Source: an uncultured SAR324 cluster bacterium (GTDB taxonomy: Bacteria; SAR324; NAC60-12). From it: a stretch of 21,293 nt of DNA. Shown one piece after another: positions 8,446 through 16,800 of the stretch. The stretch's first letter is position 1. The number at the start of each line of letters is the position of its first letter. The stretch is from positions 1 through 21,293 of the forward strand of contig CACERX010000023.1 of NCBI GenBank assembly GCA_902562015.1. The letters run 5' to 3'. Position numbers and translations under genes: made by a program. The notes below the pieces were generated by a model, which worked only from the letters and a program-made list of their open reading frames with translations, ran no database searches and was not told the DNA's origin.

Positions 8446-9240
8446 ATGGCAAAAATAATTACATTCGCTAGCCAAAAAGGTGGCGTGGGAAAAACAACTT
8501 CTGCAGTGCATTTGTCAACTGCGTTTGCTCTTGGAGGTTATAAAACATTATTAGTAGACCTTGATCCCCAAGGTTCAGTTCATCACTCACTGGGGATAGA
8601 TAAAAAAGATGGTGTTGGAGTATGCGAAGTTTTTCTTACTCCTAGCATTTCTCTAAAGGAAATTATTCAAAACGGTAAACATCAGAACCTAGACCTATTG
8701 CTTTCAAACATACAGGATCTTCTTGCAGAACAAACTGTCAACAAAATTGCTACTGACTACTATCATTTTTCGCAATGGCTGGAACAGAATGCCTCCAGTA
8801 ATTATGAATTTATAATCATTGATGCTCCAGCATCTACAAGTCCAATAAGCATCAACGCAATGCTCGCAGCCGATCTGATCATTGTCCCACTGGAATGCGA
8901 AGCACTAGCAATAAAATCTCTCAAAAGGTTTTTACAGGCATTTAAAGAACTGCAGCAAAACATCGAACCGGGTCTGCGTTTAGCAGGAATACTACTGACA
9001 ATGTATGACGATGAAATTCTATCCCATCAGCAAGTATGCAGACAGATATACCAAACACTTGGCGACTCCGTTTTTGAAACAATTATTCCTAATTGCCCTT
9101 ATATTCTTGAAGCAAGCTCCATGGGAATAGATGTAATCCAAAGGCATCTAAATTCAAAAGGCGCAACGGGTTATATTAGACTTGCCAACGAATTATTAGA
9201 CCGTTTCCTTTTACCCAAGTCTGATAAAGAAAGTGAATAA
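8446..9240 (+). CDS. ParA/Soj-family ATPase (orphan)
   Basis: A 264-residue ParA/MinD-type ATPase. The deviant Walker A motif KGGVGKTT is at 11-18 and includes the signature lysine K11. The DLDPQGS motif is at 38-44, and FIIIDAPAS represents Walker B near the middle. Such proteins dimerise on ATP and bind DNA or cargo to position chromosomes, plasmids or protein complexes. No ParB gene or visible parS site follows, so chromosome partitioning cannot be assumed; cargo positioning is equally possible. The ATG has no Shine-Dalgarno. The next gene begins about 200 bases downstream, beyond a small palindrome, so it may be a separate unit. Confidence 0.9.
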   Translation: MAKIITFASQKGGVGKTTSAVHLSTAFALGGYKTLLVDLDPQGSVHHSLGIDKKDGVGVCEVFLTPSISLKEIIQNGKHQNLDLLLSNIQDLLAEQTVNKIATDYYHFSQWLEQNASSNYEFIIIDAPASTSPISINAMLAADLIIVPLECEALAIKSLKRFLQAFKELQQNIEPGLRLAGILLTMYDDEILSHQQVCRQIYQTLGDSVFETIIPNCPYILEASSMGIDVIQRHLNSKGATGYIRLANELLDRFLLPKSDKESE

Positions 9241-9372
9241 CTTAAAAAATTAAAAAAATATTTCCTCGTATCCAAGTGCTCAGTTTTGAGATGAGGCTAA
9301 ATCCTCCTGTGGATGGTTTAAAAATAACAAAAAAATTTACTGGATCCTCAAAAAGTTCCCCCCTCAATTTCG

Positions 9373-9390
9373 AGAGTTTCCTGAAACTCT
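9373..9390. repeat. perfect 8-bp inverted repeat downstream of parA
   Basis: AGAGTTTC (9373-9380) and GAAACTCT (9383-9390) are exact reverse complements separated by CT. The hairpin has few GC pairs and is followed by TTGAACAATTTTG, so it is at best a weak terminator for parA. It lies 54 bases before the GTG start of the next gene and could instead be an operator. Confidence 0.4.
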
Positions 9391-9444
9391 TTGAACAATT
9401 TTGATGAAAATAATTCAACATGCTATATCTTTTCCGGAGATTTT

Positions 9445-9972
9445 GTGTCTTATTTTGAAGAATGTATTTGGGTTTTAATAGGCCTTATTGCAGGAAGTTT
9501 TGTAAATACCTGTATTGATCGACTTCCACTACAATTTGCAGATAAAGAATTACGATTACGATTGTTAAAATCTTCAAAATTGTCTCCTCATCTTAAAAAA
9601 ATCCTAAATGACAGTACAATAAAATTACACAAACCAACACGATCATTTTGTTTTTACTGCGGACACAAGCTCAAATGGTTTGAGAATATCCCTATGCTGT
9701 CATACATTTTGATCAAAGGTCATTGTAGAGTATGCAACACCCCCTTAGTTCCAAGATTATTCTGGACTGAAACCATGCATTGCTTTTGTTATGGAATCTT
9801 TGGCTGGTTTTTTCAAAACTCAATTTGGTCCTTATTTGCAAGCATAAACTTTTCTTTTTTGTGGATTTTGGCATACTGCCGGTCATATCAACAAATGAGG
9901 ATTAAACTTTTTTTTTACGGTGGGGTATTGCTGGCAATCAATTTCTTGGCATATTTTTTTATCAAAAAATGA
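9445..9972 (+). CDS. prepilin-peptidase-like protein, N-terminal domain only
   Basis: A 175-residue membrane protein resembling the N-terminal (methylase-side, DiS_P_DiS) domain of PilD/GspO type IV prepilin peptidases. Seen are a first helix with IAGSFVNTCIDRLP, and a zinc-type four-cysteine set C69-x2-C72 and C94-x2-C97 around WFENIPMLSYILIKGHC. The 22-residue spacing between the pairs matches PilD as I recall it. The A24 aspartyl protease domain with its GxGD motif is absent: after the cysteines there are only two or three hydrophobic helices without any aspartate. GTG at 9445 is chosen because GGAG at 9436-9439 precedes it by 5 bases; a longer frame from TTG 9391 is less likely. The stop overlaps the next start by ATGA. 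Protease activity is not expected; function is unknown. Confidence 0.75.
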   Translation: MSYFEECIWVLIGLIAGSFVNTCIDRLPLQFADKELRLRLLKSSKLSPHLKKILNDSTIKLHKPTRSFCFYCGHKLKWFENIPMLSYILIKGHCRVCNTPLVPRLFWTETMHCFCYGIFGWFFQNSIWSLFASINFSFLWILAYCRSYQQMRIKLFFYGGVLLAINFLAYFFIKK

Positions 9973-10955
9973 AGAAAATAATTTTTAAGCTTCTAAAACT
10001 GTTGATCGTACTTTCAATATTGATCTATTTAGTTCACAGCGGTAGATTGAATTTTGAAAAGTTGCTACTCTTTAGAGATGCGCCTGAAATTCTGGCATTG
10101 ATGGTTGCAGTGCTTGTTTTAATAGTGATCCCGCTGGCCACATTTCGCTGGTGGCTTTTGTTAAAGGCAATTGGATTACCAGTCAAACCACTACAAACTT
10201 TTTTACTGACATGGATAGGAAATTTCTTCAACACAACTCTCCCTGGGGCAGTTACCGGCGATGTGATTAAGGGGTATTACGTTATAAAGGCGCAAAGGAA
10301 AGAAGGGCGAACACCTGCACTGATGACGCTTTTGATTGACAGATTTGTAGGTTTATTCGGTTTAATTGTGATGGCATTCCTGGCACTTGTTTTTAACCTT
10401 GAACTAATTCTGTCTCAGGAAAACATGCATCCTCTAGCATGGATGATAACAGCAATGTTTTTGTTTACATTGTTGTTTTATTTTATTGCGATGTTTCCCT
10501 TTAAAGAGGGACATGATCCATTTATTCTCCTTTTCAATAGACTCCCTGCCAGCAAGCTAACCATCAAAGTTTATTCTGCATTCAAAAGATTTCAGCATCA
10601 GAAAAAAACTCTGATGTTGACTTTAGTTATTGCGATAATTATTCACAGCTTGATCGCCTTGATTTTCCTTCAATTGGCACATTTGATTGGTATTAAAGAA
10701 ATGAACCTAGCAACTCAGTTTTTCCTAATGCCTATTGGTTTAATAACTGTGGCAATACCAGTCGCTCCTGGCGGGATCGGAATCGGACATATCGCATTCG
10801 AATCCCTTTACAAGCTTGCTGATCTTTCCGGAGGAGCAGATATTTTCAACCTCTTCGTCATAGTTCAGCTAGGAGTTTTTCTGTTGGGAGGAATCCCCTA
10901 TTTCCTTTATAGCAGTGAATATAAAATTCCAGACACTCAAGATGAAATGCTTTAA
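9969..10955 (+). CDS. lysylphosphatidylglycerol synthase TM-region / UPF0104 family membrane protein
   Basis: A 328-residue integral membrane protein with about eight hydrophobic helices. Family-typical stretches are GNFFNTTLPGAVTGDVIKG near residues 85-105 and VAPGGIGIGHIAFESL near the C-terminus, as in the flippase half of MprF and in stand-alone YbhN-like proteins. The soluble lysyl-transferase domain of MprF is missing, so it does not modify lipids itself; relatives are thought to move lipids or lipid-linked intermediates across the inner membrane. It overlaps the preceding PilD-like gene by four bases (ATGA) and is therefore translationally coupled to it. Its stop is 93 bases from the convergent deacetylase gene; no clear terminator is seen between them. 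Confidence 0.85.
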   Translation: MKKIIFKLLKLLIVLSILIYLVHSGRLNFEKLLLFRDAPEILALMVAVLVLIVIPLATFRWWLLLKAIGLPVKPLQTFLLTWIGNFFNTTLPGAVTGDVIKGYYVIKAQRKEGRTPALMTLLIDRFVGLFGLIVMAFLALVFNLELILSQENMHPLAWMITAMFLFTLLFYFIAMFPFKEGHDPFILLFNRLPASKLTIKVYSAFKRFQHQKKTLMLTLVIAIIIHSLIALIFLQLAHLIGIKEMNLATQFFLMPIGLITVAIPVAPGGIGIGHIAFESLYKLADLSGGADIFNLFVIVQLGVFLLGGIPYFLYSSEYKIPDTQDEML

Positions 10956-11048
10956 ACACAATCTTTTAGCAATAAATTTTAGGGAACATCAGTTGAAATT
11001 AAGGAAATAAATCTTTAATATAAATACTAAAAAACAGTTCCGTAAGTA

Positions 11049-11996
11049 TTAATCCTCTGACTGAAAAATACTCAAATGTTCCAAGACACTCGATGAAAGT
11101 GCGTTTAAATCATAACCTCCTTCAAGCATACTGATTATTCTGCCTTCCGAAAACATATTAGCTAATTTTTTGAGTTCACTAGTCAATACCATGTAAGCAT
11201 GTTCTGTGAGGTTAAGTGCGGCAAGGGGATCATCCCTATGTGCGTCAAATCCAGCAGAAACCAAAATAAAGTCAGGTTTGTATTCTTCCATTTTCGGAAA
11301 AACTTGATCATAAAAAATCTGCAAATATTCATCGTCTCCCGTTCCAGCCAATATGGGAATATTTAGAGTATATCCAGCACCTGCGCCTTTTCCCCTTTCA
11401 TCTGCATAGCCTGTTCCGGGATAACAGTTACGAGGATCTTGGTGCATGCTCACAAAATATACATCTTCTCTCTGCTCAAAAAGATGCTGTGTGCCGTTAC
11501 CATGATGCACATCAAAATCAAAAATTAGTACTCGTTTGAAGCCCATCTCCGTACATAAAAATTCAGCGGCAAGAGCAATATTATTGAAAAAACAAAATCC
11601 CATTGCATAATCATTTTCGGCATGATGTCCAGGAGGGCGTACTGCGCAGAAGGCATTATCTAATCTTCTTTCCGCTACTTCAACTACTCCATCAATTACA
11701 GATCCAACTGCATGCAGAGCCGCATTATAAGTTTGTGGAGAAATAACACAATCTGGGGTATGCAGATTTGTTGCACCACTTTCTGATGCCGCCTCAACAT
11801 CATAAATAAGTTTTTCTGAGTGAACCATTTTCAATTCCTTAACGGTTGCAGGACGCCCCGACTGCAGCTTGAGTTTCTCCAGAATCCCTTCAGTTTCAAG
11901 TTTGTCTGTTATTGCTCGCAATCGATTGGCGTTTTCGGGATGTGATCCTGTATCGTGCTCAAGAAAAATGGGATTTGTATAAAATCCTGTATTCAT
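11049..11996 (-). CDS. histone deacetylase / acetoin utilisation (AcuC-like) family deacetylase
   Basis: A 315-residue zinc-dependent deacetylase of the HDAC/AcuC/acetylpolyamine amidohydrolase superfamily. The active site is complete: HPEN near 19-22, RPPGHHAE with H124/H125, FDFDVHHGNGTQ with zinc ligands D162 and H164, AGFDAHRDDP with zinc ligand D251, and EGGYDL with transition-state tyrosine Y295. Substrates in bacteria include acetylated proteins such as acetyl-CoA synthetase, or acetylpolyamines; the target is not evident here, and no acs or acuA lies nearby. The frame extends to a TTG at 12041, but the ATG at 11996 fits the family's N-terminus better. It is divergent from def. Confidence 0.9.
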   Translation of the reverse strand: MNTGFYTNPIFLEHDTGSHPENANRLRAITDKLETEGILEKLKLQSGRPATVKELKMVHSEKLIYDVEAASESGATNLHTPDCVISPQTYNAALHAVGSVIDGVVEVAERRLDNAFCAVRPPGHHAENDYAMGFCFFNNIALAAEFLCTEMGFKRVLIFDFDVHHGNGTQHLFEQREDVYFVSMHQDPRNCYPGTGYADERGKGAGAGYTLNIPILAGTGDDEYLQIFYDQVFPKMEEYKPDFILVSAGFDAHRDDPLAALNLTEHAYMVLTSELKKLANMFSEGRIISMLEGGYDLNALSSSVLEHLSIFQSED

Positions 11997-12195
11997 TGTG
12001 ATAAAATTTTCTGGGTTATATATTTGCTGTAACTCAATCAAATAGTATGTTAAGTCTTACACTACTGTTCGAAGCTAAGCAAGAATTTTGTTAATTTTCT
12101 TTCTTGTTAGTTTGTGTTTACATTGCTCTTTGGTTAAAATTAAATTCCAACTAATTGTAAATTTACATTGACTAAACTTTTTAAGTAAAAAAAGA

Positions 12196-12714
12196 ATGAC
12201 ACTACTTAACATTCACTCTTTCCCTGATCCGATATTGAGGGAAAAAGCTTTAATAGTAACAGAATTTGATCAAAGCCTTGATGAAACAACTCAATCCATG
12301 CTGGAGACAATGTATGTGTCCAATGGAATCGGGCTTGCGGCGATCCAAGTAGGCATTCTCAAACAAATTATAGTAATTGATTTAAAAAGTGGTGAGGAAG
12401 AAATTAGCCTCAGGGAACCACATGTCTTTGTTAACCCTAAAATCTTAAGAAAATTCGGATCGACTGTCTCTGAAGAAGGCTGTCTTAGCGTGATTGATTT
12501 CAGAGGGGATATTGAACGAGCTGAAAAAATTTTAGTTGAATATAAGGATGTTAAAGGCAATGTCCATCAAATAGAGGCTGACGAAATGATGTCAATTTGC
12601 TTACAGCATGAAATTGACCATTTAAACGGTATTTTATTTATTGATCATTTGCCTATACTGAAGCAAAAAATGGTAAAAAAGAAGCTTACAAAACTTGCCA
12701 TGGCAAATGCATGA
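12196..12714 (+). CDS. def: peptide deformylase
   Basis: A 172-residue peptide deformylase, which removes the formyl group from the N-terminal methionine of new proteins. All three motifs are intact: GIGLAAIQ at 44-51, EGCLS at 94-98 with metal ligand C96, and QHEIDH at 137-142 with metal ligands H138 and H142 and catalytic E139. Length is normal. The upstream AAAGA is a weak Shine-Dalgarno. Its TGA overlaps the ATG of the DUF192 gene (ATGA). It begins a same-strand run with the receiver-LpxC fusion and nusB; fmt and fmu are not beside it. Confidence 0.97.
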   Translation: MTLLNIHSFPDPILREKALIVTEFDQSLDETTQSMLETMYVSNGIGLAAIQVGILKQIIVIDLKSGEEEISLREPHVFVNPKILRKFGSTVSEEGCLSVIDFRGDIERAEKILVEYKDVKGNVHQIEADEMMSICLQHEIDHLNGILFIDHLPILKQKMVKKKLTKLAMANA

Positions 12715-13178
12715 ATTCGCGGAAGACTATATTCATATCTTTTAATGTTTTTCTCTGTATTATACTATCATGCATTTATAGCCAGTCTTTCGCTGAGAAA
12801 ATTGCTTATTATCATGCCATTGTAACAACTTCCACAGGAGAGAAAATTCCAGTTGAGGTCGCAGACACGCTCAAAAAAAGAAGCCTTGGACTGGGGAATC
12901 GCCCCTCTCTGAAAAAAGGCTGGGGAATGCTGTTCGTTTTTGAGGAACGAAAAACGCATCGTTTCTGGATGAAAGACATGCAGTTTCCTTTAGATATTAT
13001 CTGGCTGGACAATCACAGGATTGTGCATATTAATCATAATGCTAAGCCTGCTTCTTCCAAGGATGATCCTGAAGTAATGACATCTCCAGCACCAGTAAAT
13101 TTTGTTCTGGAAATTGCAGCAGGACGGGCCACAAAACTAAGGCTTAAAAAAGGGCAACAGATGAAATTTAAATTTTGA
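12711..13178 (+). CDS. exported DUF192 family protein
   Basis: A 155-residue protein with an N-terminal signal sequence (hydrophobic 8-22, cleavage near SQSFA/EK at 28-29; an ILSC at 18-21 could alternatively act as a lipobox). The rest is one DUF192 domain: the pattern of R-x-x-GLGNRPSL, GWGMLFVFEE, HRFWMKDMQFPLDIIWLD and VLEIAAG is diagnostic. The molecular function of this family is not established. It overlaps def by ATGA and precedes the receiver-LpxC gene by 30 bases, so all three are likely co-transcribed. The periplasmic location is a prediction from the signal. Confidence 0.9.
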   Translation: MNSRKTIFISFNVFLCIILSCIYSQSFAEKIAYYHAIVTTSTGEKIPVEVADTLKKRSLGLGNRPSLKKGWGMLFVFEERKTHRFWMKDMQFPLDIIWLDNHRIVHINHNAKPASSKDDPEVMTSPAPVNFVLEIAAGRATKLRLKKGQQMKFKF

Positions 13179-13208
13179 AACTGAACAACCCTCAAAAAAT
13201 CTAAAACC

Positions 13209-14537
13209 ATGTCTAAATCACAACTTATTTTTGTTGTAGATGATGAACCTGCCATAAGAGATATCCTCGAGAGTGTTCTTTCCGACGAAGGATATCCTGT
13301 AATTACCTGTCAGAATTCAGAAGATTTTTATGACCAACTGGAGGAAAAATCTCCAGACCTAGTGCTGCTCGATATTTGGCTTCCAGGAACTGACGGTATG
13401 GCAATCCTTAGTACATTAAGGGAGACTCATCCTGATCTTCCTGTGATCATGATGAGCGGTCATGCAGGTATTGATGCTGCAGTAAATGCAATTAAGAAGG
13501 GTGCTGTTGATTTCATGGAAAAACCACTCCAGCTTGAAATCCTGCTTGATAAAATTGCAGTTGTACTATCAAACAACCCTCCTGAGAAAAAAAAGGACCT
13601 AGCCTCAGATACCCAAATGGAAGTAGCGAGGATTATTAATCCCATAATACCTTCCGGAGCAATAAAGCTTAAAGATTCAGATCGACCACAACGTACACTG
13701 AAAAATAATGTTGTTCTAAACGGTAAAGGTCTTCTGACTGGACGAAACACAGGAGTAATTTTAAGTCCTCTGAATTCAAACAGTGGAATTGTTTTCCAAA
13801 CTTTAGATGAAACTTCTCTGCCGGCACATATTACAAATATTGAGAATTTTGATCAATCTGTAGCTAAACAGTCCTTCAGTGCAAACTCTACTGTATTAGC
13901 ACGCGATAACCGCAAAGTAAGAACAGTTGAACATTTACTTGCAGCATTAAGTATGGCTGGAATTACCAACGTTTTGGCAAAAGTAGATGAAGAAATTCCA
14001 AACATTGACGGTTCGGCAAACCATTTCACTGAACTTATCAATGAAGCTGGTGTTCAAGATCAAGATGCTGCCGTTAAAGACGCAGTGGTTTTGGAACCAA
14101 TCCAGGTCGGACGTAAAAAAATTGATGAAAAACACCTCTACGTGGAACCTTTTGAGGGATTTGAGATAAAAATGCGAGTAGATTATGCCTCACCTATTGG
14201 AGAACAGAAACTTACCTTTAATTCCAAAATAGACTCCTTTGAAAATGATATTGCCCCAGCCAGATCATTCAACACTTTTGAGAACATAGATATTGCACAA
14301 AAAACAGGAACAGTTGGAAGCGGGTATCTTGATTCTCATATTATCATGCACGAAGGAAAGGTTATAAATACCGAGCTGCGTTATCCTGACGAATTTGTCA
14401 GACATAAAATTCTAGACCTAATCGGCGACTTGTATCTGCTGGGATATCCTTTGCGTGGACGAGTTGTTGCCAACATGACTTCACACGGCTACAATCAGGC
14501 TCTTGTCCAAAAACTACATGTTGCTATGACAACCTGA
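13209..14537 (+). CDS. lpxC: response-regulator receiver domain fused to LpxC deacetylase
   Basis: A 442-residue fusion in one uninterrupted frame. Residues 1-122 form a CheY-like receiver closest in feel to NtrC/NtrX, with D11/D12, phosphoacceptor D55 (LLDIWLPG), S83 and K105 all present. A linker of about 40 residues follows. Residues 160-442 are LpxC, the zinc deacetylase that commits UDP-acyl-GlcNAc to lipid A. E241-H242 (VEHLLAAL), H399 and D403 (VRHKILDLIGDL) supply the catalytic acid and the three zinc ligands; K400, D407 and H426 match the rest of the site. Usual LpxC is about 300 residues without a receiver. Phosphorylation control of lipid A synthesis is an obvious inference; no kinase gene is nearby. 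The ATG has no Shine-Dalgarno, but nothing shorter would exclude the receiver. Confidence 0.93.
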   Translation: MSKSQLIFVVDDEPAIRDILESVLSDEGYPVITCQNSEDFYDQLEEKSPDLVLLDIWLPGTDGMAILSTLRETHPDLPVIMMSGHAGIDAAVNAIKKGAVDFMEKPLQLEILLDKIAVVLSNNPPEKKKDLASDTQMEVARIINPIIPSGAIKLKDSDRPQRTLKNNVVLNGKGLLTGRNTGVILSPLNSNSGIVFQTLDETSLPAHITNIENFDQSVAKQSFSANSTVLARDNRKVRTVEHLLAALSMAGITNVLAKVDEEIPNIDGSANHFTELINEAGVQDQDAAVKDAVVLEPIQVGRKKIDEKHLYVEPFEGFEIKMRVDYASPIGEQKLTFNSKIDSFENDIAPARSFNTFENIDIAQKTGTVGSGYLDSHIIMHEGKVINTELRYPDEFVRHKILDLIGDLYLLGYPLRGRVVANMTSHGYNQALVQKLHVAMTT

Positions 14538-14630
14538 CAAAATATAATTTCTCTTACGCTGAGCTTTTAATGTATAAGGGAAGGACATTATATGTTTAAT
14601 GATTAAAAAAAAATTTATTTCCCCTAGTAG

Positions 14631-15092
14631 ATGCGCCACCAAGCCAGATCATATGCTGTTCAGGCTCTGTATCAGGCCGAGCTGATTCAAAGCAAAGCCA
14701 TGAAACATGCTGACCGCTTTTTGGACCAACTTGAAACAAGTTCTCAAGTTAAGGCTTTTGCACGCGAACTCATTGAGGGGACTCTCAAGCACCGAAAATA
14801 CCTTGACCGTTATTTACGAAAAAATCTAGAAAACTGGAAGTTAGGGCGACTCTCAACTACAGTTAGAAATATATTAAGACTGGCTGTTTATGAACTATAT
14901 CATCATCCTGAACTTTCTCACAGCGTCGTGATCAATGAAGCAGTGGAATTGTGCAAGGATTTTGTAGACGAATCTTCGCATGGACTTGCAAATAGTGTTT
15001 TGCAGAAAGTATATGACGAAATTAATCAGGAGAGAAATATTAAAGCCACCAAAAGTGAAGACGCATCAAAAAAGCTGGAAGTCACAACTTAA
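14631..15092 (+). CDS. nusB: transcription antitermination factor NusB
   Basis: A 153-residue all-helical NusB. It starts with the typical RHQARSYAVQALYQAE. Family stretches follow: LRLAVYELYHHPEL and VVINEAVELCKDFVDE, then GLANSVLQKV near the C-terminus. NusB binds boxA RNA with NusE (S10) in rRNA antitermination. The C-terminal about 20 residues are a charged extension (KATKSEDASKK). It lies 93 bases after the LpxC fusion with no clear terminator between, so it may be the last gene of that run. ribH, its common partner, is not adjacent. Confidence 0.95.
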   Translation: MRHQARSYAVQALYQAELIQSKAMKHADRFLDQLETSSQVKAFARELIEGTLKHRKYLDRYLRKNLENWKLGRLSTTVRNILRLAVYELYHHPELSHSVVINEAVELCKDFVDESSHGLANSVLQKVYDEINQERNIKATKSEDASKKLEVTT

Positions 15093-15346
15093 TTTCATGA
15101 TTAACATTTTTTTGCAAAGAACGCGTGACTGATATTTGGTTATCAAAAAATTATATAAATAATAATTCAGAAGTAAGCATTTTACCCTCTGTAAACCATT
15201 GCAAACACTTCGAAAAACCGTTCTCGGGACACCTTACAAACTCACAATCCCTTACATTTACTAACTTTAAAATCCAATTAAAAAGCTTAAACAATGCAAT
15301 TACTTACTTTACGCTTAAAAAGACCTTTGAAATACTAACTTCTAAT

Positions 15347-15844
15347 TCATAATGATGCAGTCAGTTTCTTTAATTTTTCTCCAGTCAAACGAAAAGTTGT
15401 CCATTCATTCAAAGGCACAGCTCCCATTTTCTTATAAAAACTGATTGCAGGTTCATTCCAGTCAAGGACTGACCACTCCAAACGTCCTCCTCCCATTTCC
15501 AAGGTACTCCTGCCAATTCTTCGCAAAAGCGCTCCCCCTACACCTTTACCTCTGGCAAACTCCCTCACAAACAGATCTTCCAGATAAATTCCTGGTCGCC
15601 CAAGAAAAGTTGAGAACGTACGGAAGTATAAGGCAAACCCTAAAATCTGATTCTCATCACAAGCAAGAAGAATTTCAACATTAGAATTTTCTCCAAACAA
15701 TGTTTCTTTTAAAAGCTCTTCTGTCGCAATTACTTGATCTAAGAGACGTTCGTAATCAGCCAGTTCTTTAATCAAAATAAAAATTTCGGGCACATCATCC
15801 TCTCCAGCCAATCGTATATTATAATTTTCATTTAATGAATCCAT
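15347..15844 (-). CDS. GNAT family N-acetyltransferase
   Basis: A 165-residue single GNAT domain. The acetyl-CoA pyrophosphate loop R-GKGVG is at 98-103 (ARGKGVGGALL), preceded by YLEDLFV, the usual beta-4 strand. The C-terminal DWNEPAISFYKKMGAVP (128-144) carries the conserved motif B tyrosine Y137. The overall pattern resembles the spermidine/thialysine (SSAT-like) subgroup, so a small amine may be acetylated; this is only suggestive. It lies 11 bases downstream of the glycosyltransferase gene and is probably co-transcribed with it. Confidence 0.88.
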   Translation of the reverse strand: MDSLNENYNIRLAGEDDVPEIFILIKELADYERLLDQVIATEELLKETLFGENSNVEILLACDENQILGFALYFRTFSTFLGRPGIYLEDLFVREFARGKGVGGALLRRIGRSTLEMGGGRLEWSVLDWNEPAISFYKKMGAVPLNEWTTFRLTGEKLKKLTASL

Positions 15845-15855
15845 AAGATTAATAT

Positions 15856-16686
15856 TTAGATATCTGAAAAATTTTGGGCAATGTTTTGATAGATACGAAT
15901 ATATTTCATGTTACCACGATTCCGGAAACCTTTAATCAAAATTTCACATTTTTTCCTAAGCATTCGAATTGCTGCAGTTCGATCTTCGAGACGAAGATTT
16001 TCCTGACTTAATATTTTCTGCAACGACTGTACACGGAAGCGGTCAATCCCCCATAGTTTTTTCGAAAGTTGGTCCGAATGCCCCCCGTGACGGGTCATCA
16101 ACTTTTCATTAAGGAGTGCCACAGGATTATACGCAATCAAACGGAGCCAAAGATCATAGTCTTCACAGACAGGGAGGTCCTCATCAAACATTCCGTGCCT
16201 TTCCAGCAAAACTCTTCTTAGCATAACCGTTGAAGGCGCCATAAGGCAAAGTGCTAGGCTTGGTTTAAAAATCCAGCCTTCCTTTTTCATATGCTTATTT
16301 TTCGGATTTACCCTTATTCCATTTCTGATCCAAATTTCATCAGTAAAATGAATTTTGTAATCCAGAAAAAGTTTTGTTTGTTTGATTTGTTTTTCTAACT
16401 TTTCGGCATGCCAAAAATCATCTGAGTCCAGAAATGCAATCCAATTACTGTCGCTTTGCACAATGGCAGTATTCCGAGCAGCACTAACACCAAGGTTTTC
16501 AGGCAAAAAAATAGTCTTTATTTTTCCAGAATAGCTTTCAAGTACTTCCTCTGTGGAGTCAGTTGAAGCATCATCCACCACAATCAACTCAAAATCTTGA
16601 AATGTCTGTGAAAGAACGGATTCAACAGATTTTTTCAGCCATTTTGCACGATTCCATGTCGGAAGAATAACTGTTACCTGCGGCAT
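15856..16686 (-). CDS. family 2 glycosyltransferase
   Basis: A 276-residue GT-A glycosyltransferase. The N-terminal VTVILPTWNRAKWLKKSVES is typical of GT2, with VVDDAS at 36-41 for nucleotide binding and the metal-binding DSDD at 87-90 (FLDSDDFW). VCEDYDLWLRL, near residue 170, holds the ED pair used as catalytic base in relatives. It has no membrane helices, so it is probably a peripheral enzyme adding a sugar to a cell-surface glycan or lipid. Donor and acceptor cannot be named. The GNAT gene follows after 11 bases. Upstream it is divergent from csoR. Confidence 0.88.
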   Translation of the reverse strand: MPQVTVILPTWNRAKWLKKSVESVLSQTFQDFELIVVDDASTDSTEEVLESYSGKIKTIFLPENLGVSAARNTAIVQSDSNWIAFLDSDDFWHAEKLEKQIKQTKLFLDYKIHFTDEIWIRNGIRVNPKNKHMKKEGWIFKPSLALCLMAPSTVMLRRVLLERHGMFDEDLPVCEDYDLWLRLIAYNPVALLNEKLMTRHGGHSDQLSKKLWGIDRFRVQSLQKILSQENLRLEDRTAAIRMLRKKCEILIKGFRNRGNMKYIRIYQNIAQNFSDI

Positions 16687-16739
16687 ATTATGATCTAATA
16701 CTTATTGACTTGATGAAAAAACTCACTCATTAATTTCAC

Positions 16740-16770
16740 TTGACACCTTTTTTATACCCCCATAAGGTAT
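16740..16770 (+). promoter_or_regulatory. csoR promoter with operator-like inverted repeat
   Basis: A perfect -35 TTGACA (16740-16745) is followed by a 17-base spacer and TAAGGT (16763-16768), a poor -10. The inverted repeat ATACC (16754-16758) and GGTAT (16766-16770) covers the spacer and -10 and includes a run of five C. Similar C/G-rich ATACC-type inverted repeats are known operators of CsoR-family repressors, so autoregulation is likely. Confidence 0.55.
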
Positions 16771-16800
16771 TGTATTTAAATCTATTTTTTGGAGTTTAAT

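Noticed and set aside
12117..12170. TTTACATTG repeated twice, 45 bases apart, upstream of def
   Set aside because: Two copies of an AT-rich 9-mer without promoter spacing or symmetry are not enough for a regulatory call.
15125..15352. 75-codon plus-strand frame after nusB
   Set aside because: It starts with GTG, has no ribosome-binding site, a low-complexity N/S/T/K-rich composition and no recognisable domain.
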